The notes below the pieces were generated by a model. It searched no databases. It was given only the letters and a program-made list of their open reading frames with translations, and had not been told where the DNA came from. A stretch of DNA of 64,000 nucleotides from Begonia masoniana (Eukaryota > Streptophyta > Magnoliopsida > Cucurbitales > Begoniaceae). Position numbers and translations under genes: made by a program. The stretch lies in the NCBI GenBank assembly GCA_022432975.1, contig CM039505.1, positions 19,519,716-19,583,715 of the forward strand, given 5' to 3'. How positions within the stretch are numbered: position 1 is the first letter of the stretch; each line of letters begins with the position of its first letter. Below, piece by piece: positions 49,701 to 61,077 of this stretch.

Positions 49701-50172
49701 AATTATCTTTGGTGTAACCTCTTTCTTCTGGTTAGTAGCCTTCCTCGAGCAATTTAGGACATAATGGCCCACCTCCCAGCATCTATAGCACCTATCTGTG
49801 CCTAATCTGCAATCGCCATAGTGCTCCTTCTGACATTCAGGACACCGAGGCCTTTGGGAAGTTCCTTCTACCTGTTTTCCTTTGCTCTGGTCATTCCTTC
49901 CCTCATACGCCCTTTTAACGTCCCTTTGTTGTTCTTCCTCTACTGGGCGCGGTGAAAACTCTACAAGGAACCTATCCATACCATGGTTGCTGGGAGCAAT
50001 CACCAGTTGAGCTCTAAGACCCTCTCGATTTATTGGTGTATCCAGCTGACGAGATTTGATATCTATGTATCGGGCTTGTTGGTCAAGATGTCGGGACTGC
50101 TGGGCAATGAATTTCTTAAGGTGGTCTATCGTATCGTCTCGGTCATCTCGGTTTTTCCTCGACGCACCATGT
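49701..50172 (-). pseudogene. element A gag remnant lacking its capsid core
   Basis: From ATG at about 50172 on the - strand: an N-terminal leader with MVRRGK, then (after a frame change) FIAQQSRHLDQQ. It runs straight from NHGMDRFLVEFSPRP into a basic stretch KGKQVEGTSQRPRCPECQ and a CCHC knuckle CYRCWEVGHYVLNC (about 49800-49760). In element B about 250 residues of capsid separate these parts, so the capsid core is deleted here. The reading ends where Cassandra is inserted. Confidence 0.75.
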
Positions 50173-50338
50173 TTATGTAACTCCTATAAATGTTAAAACA
50201 AACAAATCCTCTAAAAAATAAAAATCAAATAAAGCTATAAACATACTTACAGTTGATGAAAAATGTCTGCGTAGTGGCTGTGCAGTCGAGCAGTCTACAG
50301 AACTGTTTTTAAAACCCGGGGGCTCTGATATCATAAAC

Positions 50339-52848
50339 TGTGACGACCCTTTAACTATTCCTTATTTTCCAGTATTATTATTTTTTTTATATACTTTAAA
50401 ACTTTAAACCTATCGTTCAAGCGGAAATAAAACTTTAGAAATTTAAAACGTTTCCGTTTATGTTTTTAAACCATTTAATAAACTTAAATACAATTTAAAT
50501 TAAACTTAAAACAATTAATTAAAACAACTAAAATTTAATTAAAACAAATCGCGGGGCAAAAAGGGACGTCTGTCCCAAAAATGATGGGGCGATTGCTGGT
50601 TTTTGCCAGCGATCGCCTGGTGAGGCGATCTGTGATCGCGCCTGGCCAACAGGAGGCGATCGATCACCACACGCTCTGGAGTTTTTCCAGAGCGTGGCGA
50701 TCAGGAGGGAATCGCGTCGCCTCCGCTGGCGATCGCGCCATAACGAGGGGCGATCGATCACCTAAACAGGCGATCGATCGCCACCCTCACTGCCTCCCTC
50801 TCCCTTTCTTTTCTCATTCCTCTTTCTTTCTCTTCCCCTGCTTCTCTATACGCCTAACACACTCCTTCACCATTTCATCAACACAAACATCAAATATACA
50901 TTCAAACCTACTCACTCAAAATCTTATCCATTCCTCACTTCGTCAATCACCCAAAATGACAACTTAAAACTCAATTAAAACATAACCCGTTTTCGCAAAC
51001 AAACCGCGTGGATATATTTAAAAATCGAACATTTCCCTAATACCGAACATTTGCAAAATACATTTTCAAAACGTTTTAAAACAACTCAAAACGTAACCTA
51101 TCCACTATCTAGAACCAAACATCCTAATATATTTCTATACAACCATTAGCCCGACAATTTCCAAAAAGTCTCAAAACACCTAACCATGAGTCCCACGGGT
51201 TAAAATGCACCTCAACTGCGTCAGCACACTCCTACAATCATCCTCCGTCAACTGCATCACTCCTCGGGTGGAGGGATCTCGTCCTCACCTATGTCGAAGT
51301 CTCCTACACCATACAGACACACTATGAGATAAAAATCTCAGTAAGCTCTACGTAAATGCAATGTGTGCTGTGCATATGAGTTCGTAAAACCGTTCAATGT
51401 TTTCATTATCTTTACTCTGGTTGTCACCGAGATCTCATCCCTAAATGGAGAGGGCACATCCAGCGGTCAGACTACCCTTTCCACTTAGAGGAGGGGGGTA
51501 CATGCTTACAACACGTACAGCCGTGCCTGAGCCCCACCTCGCGTGACCATAACATACATGAGTACATATTAGATGAATCGATCTACACAATAGATCAATA
51601 GCCCCTCTCCAGGCCGCATCGCCATTTTCTTTAAAACATAGTGCAGAAATTCATTTTCTATGCATAATTTAAAACCGTGATGCATGAACAGTTACGTACT
51701 TAAAGTAAACAAATAACATACATACCATCAAAACAATAAAAGCTATTAAAAGCATATCCTATCTAACTACCCAACCAAAACAATTTAAACCAAAAGCGTC
51801 ACCAAAATTCCTTGAGACGACCTCGACGTACGGTGTAGGCCAATCGGCCAGAGAAGATCACGAGAACTTACCTCGTGTCCGTTGCAGCTCAAACTCTGTC
51901 CACGAGCGTTGTTTACCTAGGCAATTTCACCAAGTTGTCGTTAAAACGAGCTTAAACAATTTAGTGTCCAAACTAACAAAATCCTTAACTAAGGAAATTC
52001 CTAAAATTCTAACTTAACTAATCGAGGCACTTAAACAAACAATCAATGCTCGATAGTTCAAAACCACAATTAACGAGATTTTTCCAATAAAACCCGAAAA
52101 TCCTCTAATTTTAACATTTCTCACAAGTCAATCTAACTTCGTCCAATAACATTCAATACGTCCTTTATATTCTCAAACACGATAAACCTATCAATTTCGA
52201 ACCCTAAAATCGCATTTTTAACAAAACCCTAAACGAAACCCTAACCGTTAAACGACCCAAAAGCTTCGAATAAACTTTTAAAAACTATAGAATCTTACTT
52301 AGAACGTTGATTGGAGAAGAAAACGTGAAGAAAACGGGACGATCGGAGAGGAGATCGGCGTCGGAATGGAGGAATCGTCGTGAGGAGAGGGAGAGATCGC
52401 AGGGAGAAGAAGAAGATGGCGTGGAAAAGAAGAAGAAAATGGTTTTCTTTTATAAAAATTTGACTTTGAAAATTACCATTTTGCCCTTCCTTTGATTTTC
52501 TATTTGTTTCGTCCTTCGTTTCGTTAATTGTCTAACGATTCGTTTTCTCCAAATTTTCTTATTTCGTCAATAACTCCAACTTATTATTTGTGATTTATTA
52601 AAACTATCCGTTCGCAAAACGGACCACGTTTACTATTTTTACTCAAACGTCCTTTATGTTACGAGAAATGTAATTCTCGTAAAATTAATGTTACAACTCC
52701 CAAAATTCCTGAAATTTTCCTAAAATTCATATTAATTACTAAGATCGTAATAACATTTTCATTTCGTAAAACGGGCTTGATTTGACATATTTACAAAAAT
52801 GTCATTTACATTAAAATGTTAATATCCCGTAAAGAACCGGGTGCTACA
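50339..52848 (-). repeat. element A LTR, right copy (5' LTR in element orientation)
   Basis: 2510-bp copy of 33757-36328, with a single copy of the 41-bp hairpin unit (about 50657-50697). The Athila integrase resumes at 52849. Confidence 0.9.
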
Positions 52849-53461
52849 ACATACCACCCTTAGAGCAATGGACAAGCAGAAGTATATAACAAGGAAGTAA
52901 AACGGATTCTGGAGAAGGTGGTGAATCCGAACAGAAAAGACTGGTCACTAAAATTAGACGATGCATTATGGGCATATAGAACAACATTTAAGACTCCTCT
53001 GGGCACTACTCCATTCAACATGATTTATGGAAAAGCTTATCATCTCCCTATAGAACTAGAGCACAAGGCCTTCTGGGCAATAAAAGCTTTTAATTTGGAT
53101 TTACAGCAAGCGGGAAGGAGTAGATTGGTACAATTACAAGAATTAGAATAGTTGAGAATGCAAGGATTTATAAAGAGAAAGTAAAAAAATGGCATGATAG
53201 AAAAATCCAGCAAAGAGTTTTTGAGAAGGGTCAGAAGGTGTACTCTTCAACTCAAGAATGAAGATGTTTCCAGGAAAACTTAAATCTAGATGGTCTGGGC
53301 CATTTGAAATCATGGAAATATTTCCATATGGCACATTGGAACTACGTGATGAAAAGAGTGGCAGAAATTTCAAGGTAAATGGTCAGAGAGTAAAAATTTA
53401 TCATGGAGAAGAATTGACAGAAATTGCTTCCATTACTCTCGAGGACAGCACAAAAAAGTGA
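52849..53461 (+). pseudogene. Athila-type pol, second part (integrase C-terminal half)
   Basis: Continues the integrase core broken at 33756: a YHP-stop-SNGQAE block at 52850-52875, then [18 protein letters not shown] (52955-53010) and [19 protein letters not shown] (53012-53068). The C-terminal domain has KLKSRWSGPFEIMEIFPYG (53279-53335) and ends at 53461. A stop at 53149 and a shift near 53240 interrupt it. Confidence 0.85.
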
Positions 53462-53861
53462 CAAATAGAGAAGTCAGGCTGATGACTTAAAATCAAGCGC
53501 TTATTGGAAGGCAACCCAATATCTCGTATCCTATTTTGTTTTCATTCTTCAGTTTTAATTTATAATAATAGTGATGCTATGAGGTTTGCTGTAGCATCAC
53601 GTACAATAAAATGTTTAGATACAATAATTTTTGTTTACTTGATTATTATCTTTTTAGAATTTAAAATGTTACCCTCTTAAAAAAAATAGATATTTTTCTT
53701 TTAATTATTTAATTTACCGCCTTCATAACATTTTTCTTCTCTTTTTTTTTCCGATTGCTACTTTTCTCTCCCAAAGTCCTAGCGCCGCTGTAGCAAACTT
53801 TCAAATATCCTACTTCTCACTGTCAAATTTTTCTTCCCTTTTCAGAATACAACGTATCACC
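53462..53861 (+). other. Athila internal spacer between pol and third ORF
   Basis: Non-coding stretch with AT-rich and pyrimidine-rich parts. No gene seen. Confidence 0.5.
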
Positions 53862-55054
53862 ATGAGGTCAAAAAGGTCTGGAAAAAAGGCTGTCGCGCAC
53901 TCAAATCAACCACAATTCATATCTGAAGCCGCTCAGCTGCGCCACGAGCAAGGAATGCGGCAGAAAAGCTTTGCAGCAGAAAAAGGCTTTGTAGTCATGG
54001 AGGGCATTTTTGCAAAATATCCGATGTACGTGACCTCCATCATCTAGGAACGTAATTGGGCAAGATTATGTTCACAGCCAGGAGCAGTCATCATGAATTT
54101 AGTCCGCGAGTTTTATGCCAATTTCGAAGGAGAGTTGCCTTCGCAGGTAAGAGTCCGAAACCACAAGGTACAAATCTCGCCCACGATTATCAACTCTTTT
54201 TATAATCTGGAAGATGTTGACAATGAATTTTATGCCCATGCCGACAATCCTTCACCACTATTTTTGCGGGCTGTGTTGAAAGAAATTGCAGAACCAGAGA
54301 CTGAATGGTTGTTTCTAAGACAGTGTCATTCTCTCTCCCTAGAATTATTCTATTACCGGCAGCCAAAGTTTGGTAGCACTTCATTAAGAGCAGATTATTC
54401 CCTTCCTCCCATGGCCAACATGTGACCAGGGAACGAGCAGTTTTGCTTTACTGTATTTTAACTAGGCAACACATTAATATTGGTACAATTATATATAGAA
54501 ATATCTGTACTAATGCGTTGAAGCCAAGGGGGCAGTTTTTGTTTCCTTCCTTGATATCAGGACTGTGCAAGCTTGCTGGAGTAATATACAATGAACAGAA
54601 AGAAAAGCTTGCTCTTGCACCAAGCATTACCCCCTTAGTAGTGAAAATAATTACTCTCAATAAACAAGAGGGAGAGGGCACTGATGAGGAAGAAGAACCA
54701 CGCCATCATCCTCGTGTTCCAAGTACAGAAGCAGCATCATCCAAAAGCAACAATCTCCAGCAGAAAATACTTGATAGTCTGGAGTTTTTGCATACCAAAT
54801 TTGACTGGCACAAAGATGACATTCAGACTGTGAAGCAGCAACTGCATACTCAGGAGATGCTACAATATCATATATCAGAATCCCTGAAGAGTCTAAAGCG
54901 CAAGAGTAGAACCTTCTGGCGCTACAGCCAACTCCGAGATAAAGCATTGGCAGCAAGTTTAAACAAGAAAGCAAAGGACCCATCTCCCATCTTTTCCCGA
55001 TTCCCGACAGCACTACTTCACAACTCGGATTCTGAATCCGAGAAGGCAGAATAA
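53862..55054 (+). pseudogene. Athila third ORF ('env-like' position), broken
   Basis: Starts MRSKRSGKKAVAH. Contains VREFYANFEGELPSQVRVR (54099-54155) and PSLISGLCKLAGV (54548-54586), both typical of the plant third-ORF domain of Athila-type elements. A C-terminal coiled-coil-like region follows (54760-54900). One TAG (54045-54047) and one frame shift near 54420 break it. Its role in the family is not established; it occupies the position of an envelope gene, but I see no clear signal peptide or membrane segment. Confidence 0.75.
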
Positions 55055-55680
55055 TACCAGGGAAGTCCTAACCCCCTAGCTTTATTTTGTTCTATTTTTT
55101 TATGTTGATTCTGTAAACTTCATTTTGTAATGGCAGTGGGGACACTGCCAATTTTTAAGTTTGGGGGTGCATGTTTAGTGTAACTGCTTAATTTGGATTT
55201 TTGGAAACTGAATTGTTTGTTTAATGTGGATGTTTAGTTTTCTGTTTAATTTGGGTGTTTGGAAACTTAATTTTTGCTTAATGTTAATGTTGGTGTGTTT
55301 TCTTTATGCTGTTTGGTTTGTGTTTTGTTTGGTTTGTTTGTGTTCTATTATTTGTGTTTTGTTATATATATATATAAAAAAAAAATCCTAGTCTGCACAA
55401 TCGGGGGTAGTAGAAGTCGAAGACATTGACCGATTAGTAAATCGATGGTATTAGTGAGAAATTCGGTCGAAGACACCGACCGATTAGTGAATCACTTCGG
55501 TCGAAGATCCTTTGCTGAACCCCGACCAACCTTCCTTCATTTTCCAACCATGTTGTTTCACGACTCCGAGTCCGATCCAAACAATGAAAACTAACAATCC
55601 AGGGAAGTTCTTACCCCCTCTTTTTGTTTGCATTCTATTTTGTTTGGCAGTAGGGACACTACACATATCTAACGAAGAAC
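55055..55680 (+). repeat. Athila 3' non-coding region and diverged second copy of its end
   Basis: A TTTAAGTTTGGGGGTGC tract (55157-55173) is of the type seen near Athila 3' ends. TTTGGA/GTTTAATTTGG repeats follow (55190-55330) and a TA/A run at 55361-55383. From 55385 a second, diverged version of the third-ORF end appears: CTCCGAGTCCGATCC, then CCAGGGAAGTTCTTACCCCC and GGCAGTAGGGACACTA, mirroring 55020-55150. TCGAAGACACCGACCGATTA is repeated near 55415-55500. Confidence 0.55.
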
Positions 55681-55689
55681 AATGAAATT

Positions 55690-56760
55690 TCCTAATATCT
55701 CATAATTCAGTAAGTTAGTGAATAATGTCATTATCACACATTATTAGAAATTAATTAAGATTTATTCCCATAAGCTTAGCTGTTGTGAGTCGAGCCGTAA
55801 CTAAACTCCTACAAGACTAAAATGGATCGTTAGCTACTCAGGTGCTCGGTCAAACTGAGTGACCTCAAGAATCGAAAACCAAAATGAGCGAAATACAGAA
55901 CAATCAGAAAATTTTAGTGAGATTAGTGTCGTGCGAGTGAAGTGTGTGTAAGATGAAATGGCGTGGTTCAGTTGATTCAACAAGGCTTGCACAACCTCAA
56001 GTCAGCCGAACAAATAAAAGCTTAGTGCCGGCAAAACGTTTTCCAGAGAAAGACGTCGACTTGAGGAACCGGTTTCTGTCCACCTCCGTTTGGTTTTCAG
56101 CCCTCGATAGGGAGGAGAGGAGGGTGGTGTTAGAGTTCAACAACAACCTCGGGTTGTTGAACTAGGAGGCTGTCTCCTGTTCGGCAAAGCCGAAGCTCAC
56201 CTGTCGGCGAAGTTGCCTTCTCTGTTTCTCACTTAGGGAAACGGTCTAGTTGTTCTCATTACCTGAACCAAAAATTACAGACACCAATTGCAATGATATA
56301 TAATACCTAGTGGCTGGAGAGGTGTTCAAAAATGGTCGAAAACCGTTGAGGCGCAGGAAGAAGAAGCAGAGCAGCCGAGATTCCTCTGTCGCTAGGGCTT
56401 CGAGGGTAGCTCTGTTCCTGTCAGCTCGCCGGTTTCCTTGCGCGGCAGTTTCTCCCACACGGATGCAGTGGCATTTCGTGCCAAAAACGGAAATGGTCCC
56501 CTCCATCTTCGAGTGCAGACGCCGGATGTCGCCTCTGGTTTTGATTCAAAGTGTTAAGGCTTCATTCGGTTCTTCTTCAATAGCAGCAGCGAGCGGTCCG
56601 GTTCTCTTCAAGCAACAGCAAGCGGTCCGGCTCTTCCTCAATGCACAGCAACTGGTTTTTCTTCTTTAACCCACTCCTTTGGTTTTCAAGCCATTTAAAA
56701 CCAAACCAAGCCACATCTATCCTACCAAGCATCTAGCCCTAAATGCCTAACATGCATGCT
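55690..56760 (-). repeat. probable 3' LTR region of the CRM/Reina-like chromovirus (ends uncertain)
   Basis: It lies just beyond the - strand polyprotein end (56827), where the 3' LTR is expected. TATTATATATCA on the - strand (about 56290-56305) could be a promoter element. I could not fix the TG and CA ends because the other LTR is outside the window. Open frames here (55944-56165 +, 56246-56506 -, 56310-56669 +) carry no recognised domain. Confidence 0.4.
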
Positions 56761-56826
56761 TATATAAAATCTTAACAAAAAGGCCAATGTTTGCCCAACA
56801 AGTTTTAAAATAAAAATACATAAAAA

Positions 56827-59590
56827 TCAATGCTCGGGAAGATAAATTCCCATATGAGCTTCGGGTTCTCCAAACCTTGTCTCCCAAGCAATGACATGCT
56901 TCGGTTGCTCCTGATCTTGAGCTTCCATCTCCCATTTCACAGCAGTGAGTATGCCGTCCAATTCGGTGTAAGAAATGTTGCCTGTAAAAGAGTAAAGTGT
57001 GTAAGTACATAGATTAGGTAAAGCATGTGATTGTACCTGTGATCGTGTGATGGGCCTACGGGGCACAACATCCTCCCCAGGTTGTTATCGGATTTGTCCT
57101 CAAATCCGATAAGTCGGGCCCATCAAGGCCATCTTCCTCGCCTTTGTATGGGGATATGTCCTCGACGTTAAAAGTTGCTGATACGCCATATTCTCCAGGT
57201 AACTCTATCTTGTAGGCGTTGTTATTAATTTTCTCCAAGACTTTAAAAGATCCATATGCTCGAGGAAGAAGCTTTGACCTTCTTTGATAGGGAAACCTTT
57301 CCTTACGTAGATGCAACCAAACTAAGTCTCCTTCCTTAAAAATAACTTCTTTACGTCCTTTGTTTACTTGTTTGGCTACAGCACTATTCCTTTTCTCGAT
57401 AGCTTTTCGAACATTCTCATGTAATTTCTTAATACGTTCAGCCTTGTCTGCTCCCGATGGATTAGCTAAATCTTTGAATGGTAGGGGTACAAGGTCCAAC
57501 GGTGTAGAGGGATTAAACCCATAGGCAACCTCAAAGGGCGATTGCTGAGTAGTGGAATGTAGGCTGCGATTGTAGGAAAATTCTAAGCCAGGAAGGACGA
57601 TGTCCCAGTTGGTTAGTTTTTTCCCTACAATACTGCGTAAGAGGGTGCCTAAGGTCCTATTAACAACTTTCGTCTGACCATCCGTTTGGGGATGGAAGGA
57701 TGTGATGAAGCACAACCTGGTCCCCAACCTTCTCCATAAGGTGGTCCAAAAGGCGCTCAAAAATTTAGTGTCCCTATCTGGCACTATTGAATGTGGAATT
57801 CCATGTAGGCGAACGATTTCCTTAAAGTACAGGTCAGCTATCATGAGGGAATCATCGGTTTTGGCGCAAGGGATGAAATGTGCCATCTTGGAAAACCAAT
57901 CCACAACTACCATAATGGAGTCCTTACTTCGGGCAGTTCGTGGTAGTCCAAGAACGAAATCCTTGCTAACGTCTGCCCATGGGTGTGATGGGACTGGCGG
58001 AGGCATATATAAACCTTGAGGGAGAAGCCTACTATTGGCTTTCTTGCATACCACACATGTTTCCACTAGACGGTGTACATCTTTTATCATGCGGGGCCAA
58101 TAGAAATTTTCCTTGAACATGTCCAACGTCTTCTTCTCTCCGAAATGGCTTGCCAAGCCTCCACAATGCGCTTCTTTCACGAGACACCGTCTTAGACTTC
58201 CTTGGGGAATACATAACTTTCCCGCTTTTACCAAATAACCATCCATGAGATGGTATTCTCCTGTGGCCTTTTCTATGCATTTAGCGTAGTAGGTTCCAAA
58301 ATCTGGGTCGGTTTCATAATTCTCTTTGACCCACTCAAAACCAAAGAACCTAGTTCCTAATTCCGTAAAGAGAATGCATTTCCTTGAAAGCGCGTCGGCC
58401 ACGATACTGTTTTCTCCCTTTAAATATTTCAAAGTGTAGGGGAACCTCTCTAAGAACTCCACCCATTTAGCATGCCTCTTATTCAACTTATGCTGACTCC
58501 TGATATGTCGGAGCGATTGGTGGTCGGTGTTGATAACAAATTCTCGAGGTAGGAGGTAATGTTGCCAATGCTCCAAACCTCTAATAATCGCGTAAAAATC
58601 CTTATCGTAGGTTGACTAATTGAGGGTAGCTCCTTTTAGCTTTTCGCTAAAATATGCAACGGGTTTCCCCTCTTGCATTAGTACTGCACCTATACCAACC
58701 CCCGAGGCATCACTCTTTACCTCAAATACTTGACTGAAATTGGGGAGTGCAAGTACAGGCGAATGGCACAACTTGTCCTTAATCAACTCGAAGCTCTTTT
58801 GACAATTCGGGGTCCAAGTAAACTCCTTCCCTTTCTTGGTGCAATCCGTGAGTGGTGAGACTATCGAGCTGAAGTTTTGTATGAACCTCCGATAAAAGGA
58901 AGCTAGGCCATTGAAACTACGAACTTTGGTGACCGAATTTGGTGTAGGCCAATCCTTGATAGCTTTAATTTTGTCCTCATCAGCTTCCATGCCATCCTTC
59001 GTTATGATAAATCCTAGGAAGTACACCTTGTCTTGTCCAAATGAACACTTGCTCAAGTTTCCAAATAACTTGGCTTTTCTAAGGGTTTTAAACAAGGTAC
59101 TAAGGTGGCTAAGGTGTTGTGGAAGGTCCACGCTATACACCAAAATGTCATCGAAGTAAACAACGATGAACTTTCCCAGATACTCTTTAAGCACATGGTG
59201 CATGAGCCTCATGAATGTACTTGGCGCGTTAGATAATCCGAAGGGCATCACCATCCATTCGAAAAGGCCGTATTTAGTCTTGAAGGTCGTCTTCCATTCG
59301 TCACCTTCCTTCATTCTTATTTGATGATAGCCACTTTTGAGGTCTATTTTGGAAAAGATGGCGGCTTCGCTGAGCTCATCTAACATGTCTTCGAGCATAG
59401 GTATGGGAAACCTATATTTTACTGTGATCTGGTTCACGGCTCGGCTATCAATACCCATTCTCATAGTGCCGTCTTTTTTGGGTACCAGTAAAGATGGTAC
59501 GACACAGAGACTCATGGACTCTCTTATATACCCCTTGTCCAATAGTTCTTGTACTTGATCTTGCAACTTTTTAGTCTCTTCGGGGTTCAT
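56827..59590 (-). pseudogene. CRM/Reina-like pol: reverse transcriptase, RNase H, integrase and C-terminal tail
   Basis: RT from 59590, with [19 protein letters not shown] (59465-59405) and YFDDILVYS (about 59160). RNase H has TDHQSLRHI (about 58525). Integrase: HFGEKKTLDMFKENFYWPR then CVVC (58145-58045), core with VVVDWFSKMAHF (57910-57875) and [15 protein letters not shown] (57700-57655), GPY/F-like RAYGSFKVLEKINNNAYKI (57265-57210). A frame change near 57066 leads to a tail (RRPITRSQVQSHALPN through AWETRFGEPEAHMGIYLPE) ending at the stop 56827-56829. A TAG stands at 58614-58616. A TGA at about 59591 separates RT from the protease linker. Otherwise long and well kept. Confidence 0.88.
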
Positions 59591-61077
59591 TCAATAGGCG
59601 GGTCGGTTAGGTAAAACTACACCAGGTTGGAGATCAATCTGATGTTCAATACCACGTAATTGTGGTAATCCTTGGGGTAACTCCTCCACGAAGACGTCTT
59701 GGAATTGGTGGAGTAAGTTCTTAACGGGTGTAGATATTTCTCCTAGCTCTATAACTCTGTCACGAAAGAGTATCAAAATCATGGGGTCTCCTCTAAGCAC
59801 AGATGCTTCAACCTCGTTCTTAGTCATATACAAGCTAGCCTTAGTCTTAGCTTCTTTTCTTGCAACTTCATCTTTGGATATTTGGGCTAGGGTCATGGGT
59901 GCAAACCTAAAGGTTTTGTCTTCAAACTTAAGAGAATAATAGTTTGTATATCCATCATGGTTCACTCTTCGGTCAAACTGCCAAGGTCTACCTAGGAGCA
60001 AATGACTTGCACTCATAGGTACAACATCGCAGAGGACCATGTCCTTATATTTTCCAAGGGCAAATTCGACTTTGACTTGTTGGTCACTTTGACGTCGTCA
60101 CGGTCATCCAACCATCTAAGCTTATATGGACGGGGGTGAGCAGTGGTCTCTAATCCTAGCTTGGTAACCAATTCTTTCGAGGCGACATTTGCACAACTGC
60201 CTCTTTCGATGATCAGTGAGCACAATTTATCTTTGATGAGACATCTACTGTGAAAGATGTTCTCTCTCTGACAGTCTTCTCCCGTGCTCCCTGACATGAG
60301 TACACATCTACTCACCATGAGTAGGGGTCCATCTGGTGCAGGAACAACTTCTTCTTCAGATTTAGTCTCTTCTTCTTCGTCTTCCTCAACTTCGTCCTCG
60401 GGTTGTTCATCTTCGCTCTCATATTCACCAGTGTCTTCTCTCAGTATCATTACTCTTCGATTTGGGCACTGGGCTATAAAATGTCCAAGTCCTTGACACT
60501 TGAAGCACTTCATGTCTCTAGAACGGGGTGCATTGGCTCTATCCTCATGAGCCTTAGGGCCGGGTTCCTTAGGTGGCCAATTTCTTGTAAAAGGCCTTTT
60601 CCCTTCAGCCTTGGTAAGGGTCTTACTGGGCTCGGGCAACTTAGTTGAGATCTTGGGGGTAGTTTTGGGAATGAACTTTGAAGGGTAGTTAGCTTTTCTT
60701 TTTCGAGTGAGTTGACGTTCGACCTTCAAAGCCATCTGAACTACCGCATCTAAGGATTCTAGTGGGTGTAGTTCCACGGTGTCAGCTATATCTCGGGTGA
60801 GTCCTCGGATGAATCTAGCTACAATTTGTTCTTCAAGCTCGTCCATGGCTCCATGAATCCTAAGGGTCTCGAACTCCGTGAGATATTCTTCTATAGATTG
60901 ATGTCCTTGCCTAAGGTTTTGGATTTGTAGGAACAATTCTTGTTTATATTGACTGGGGACGAACCTCTTGGTCATTAAGGATTTCATTACACGCCATAAA
61001 GTTATGGGCTCGTCTCCTATCTTTTCTCTCTGGGCCTTAATGTTTGACCACCATAGTGCAGCATAACCCGTGAGTTC
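59591..61077 (-). pseudogene. CRM/Reina-like gag (C-terminal part) and protease
   Basis: Gag capsid part (ALWWSNIKAQREKIGDEP, then RFVPSQYKQELFLQIQNLR), a CCHC knuckle CFKCQGLGHFIAQC (about 60510-60468), an acidic stretch (60440-60370), then protease with RGSCANVASKELV (about 60205-60165). The usual catalytic Asp of DGGSC is replaced (ERGSC). After a frame shift near 60040 comes CDVVPMSASHLLLGRPWQF (60030-59975). The N-terminal part lies beyond the inserted solo LTR. Confidence 0.85.

Larger units (their letters stand above)
33757..52848 (-). mobile_element. element A: Tekay/Del-like Ty3/gypsy, non-autonomous, carrying two nested elements
   Basis: LTRs 33757-36328 and 50339-52848 (2572 and 2510 bp). 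The flanks GCATA (33752-33756) and ACATA (52849-52853) are a one-mismatch target duplication inside the Athila integrase. Orientation is minus: the primer site (TGATATCAGAGCC on the - strand, 50321-50333) sits beside the right LTR, and the tract GGTGGATGGAA beside the left one (36329-36339). Internal sequence outside the nested elements is 36329-38052, 47608-48815 and 49701-50338. It encodes only a gag fragment, and the rest has no long frames. Nested inside are element B (38053-47607) and Cassandra (48816-49700). Confidence 0.9.
27261..55680 (+). mobile_element. degraded Athila-type Ty3/gypsy retrotransposon, split by a 19-kb insertion
   Basis: 5' LTR 27261-29032, primer site 29039-29056, gag and pol 29139-33756 and 52849-53461, then an env-like third ORF 53862-55054 and a 3' non-coding stretch. 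Order, long LTR, primer-site type and third ORF all indicate the Athila lineage. The integrase is cut at 33756/52849 by element A. No 3' LTR starting TGATAACTC was found to the right, so the 3' end is lost or very diverged; the limit near 55680 is approximate. At least five in-frame stops and several frame shifts make it inactive. Confidence 0.85.

Noticed and set aside
56827..56983. Exon-like segment on the - strand with an acceptor-like TTTTACAG, suggesting a host gene's last exon
   Set aside because: It continues the CRM/Reina-like polyprotein tail (DLRTNP...RRPITRSQVQ) after a frame change, so it is retroelement sequence.
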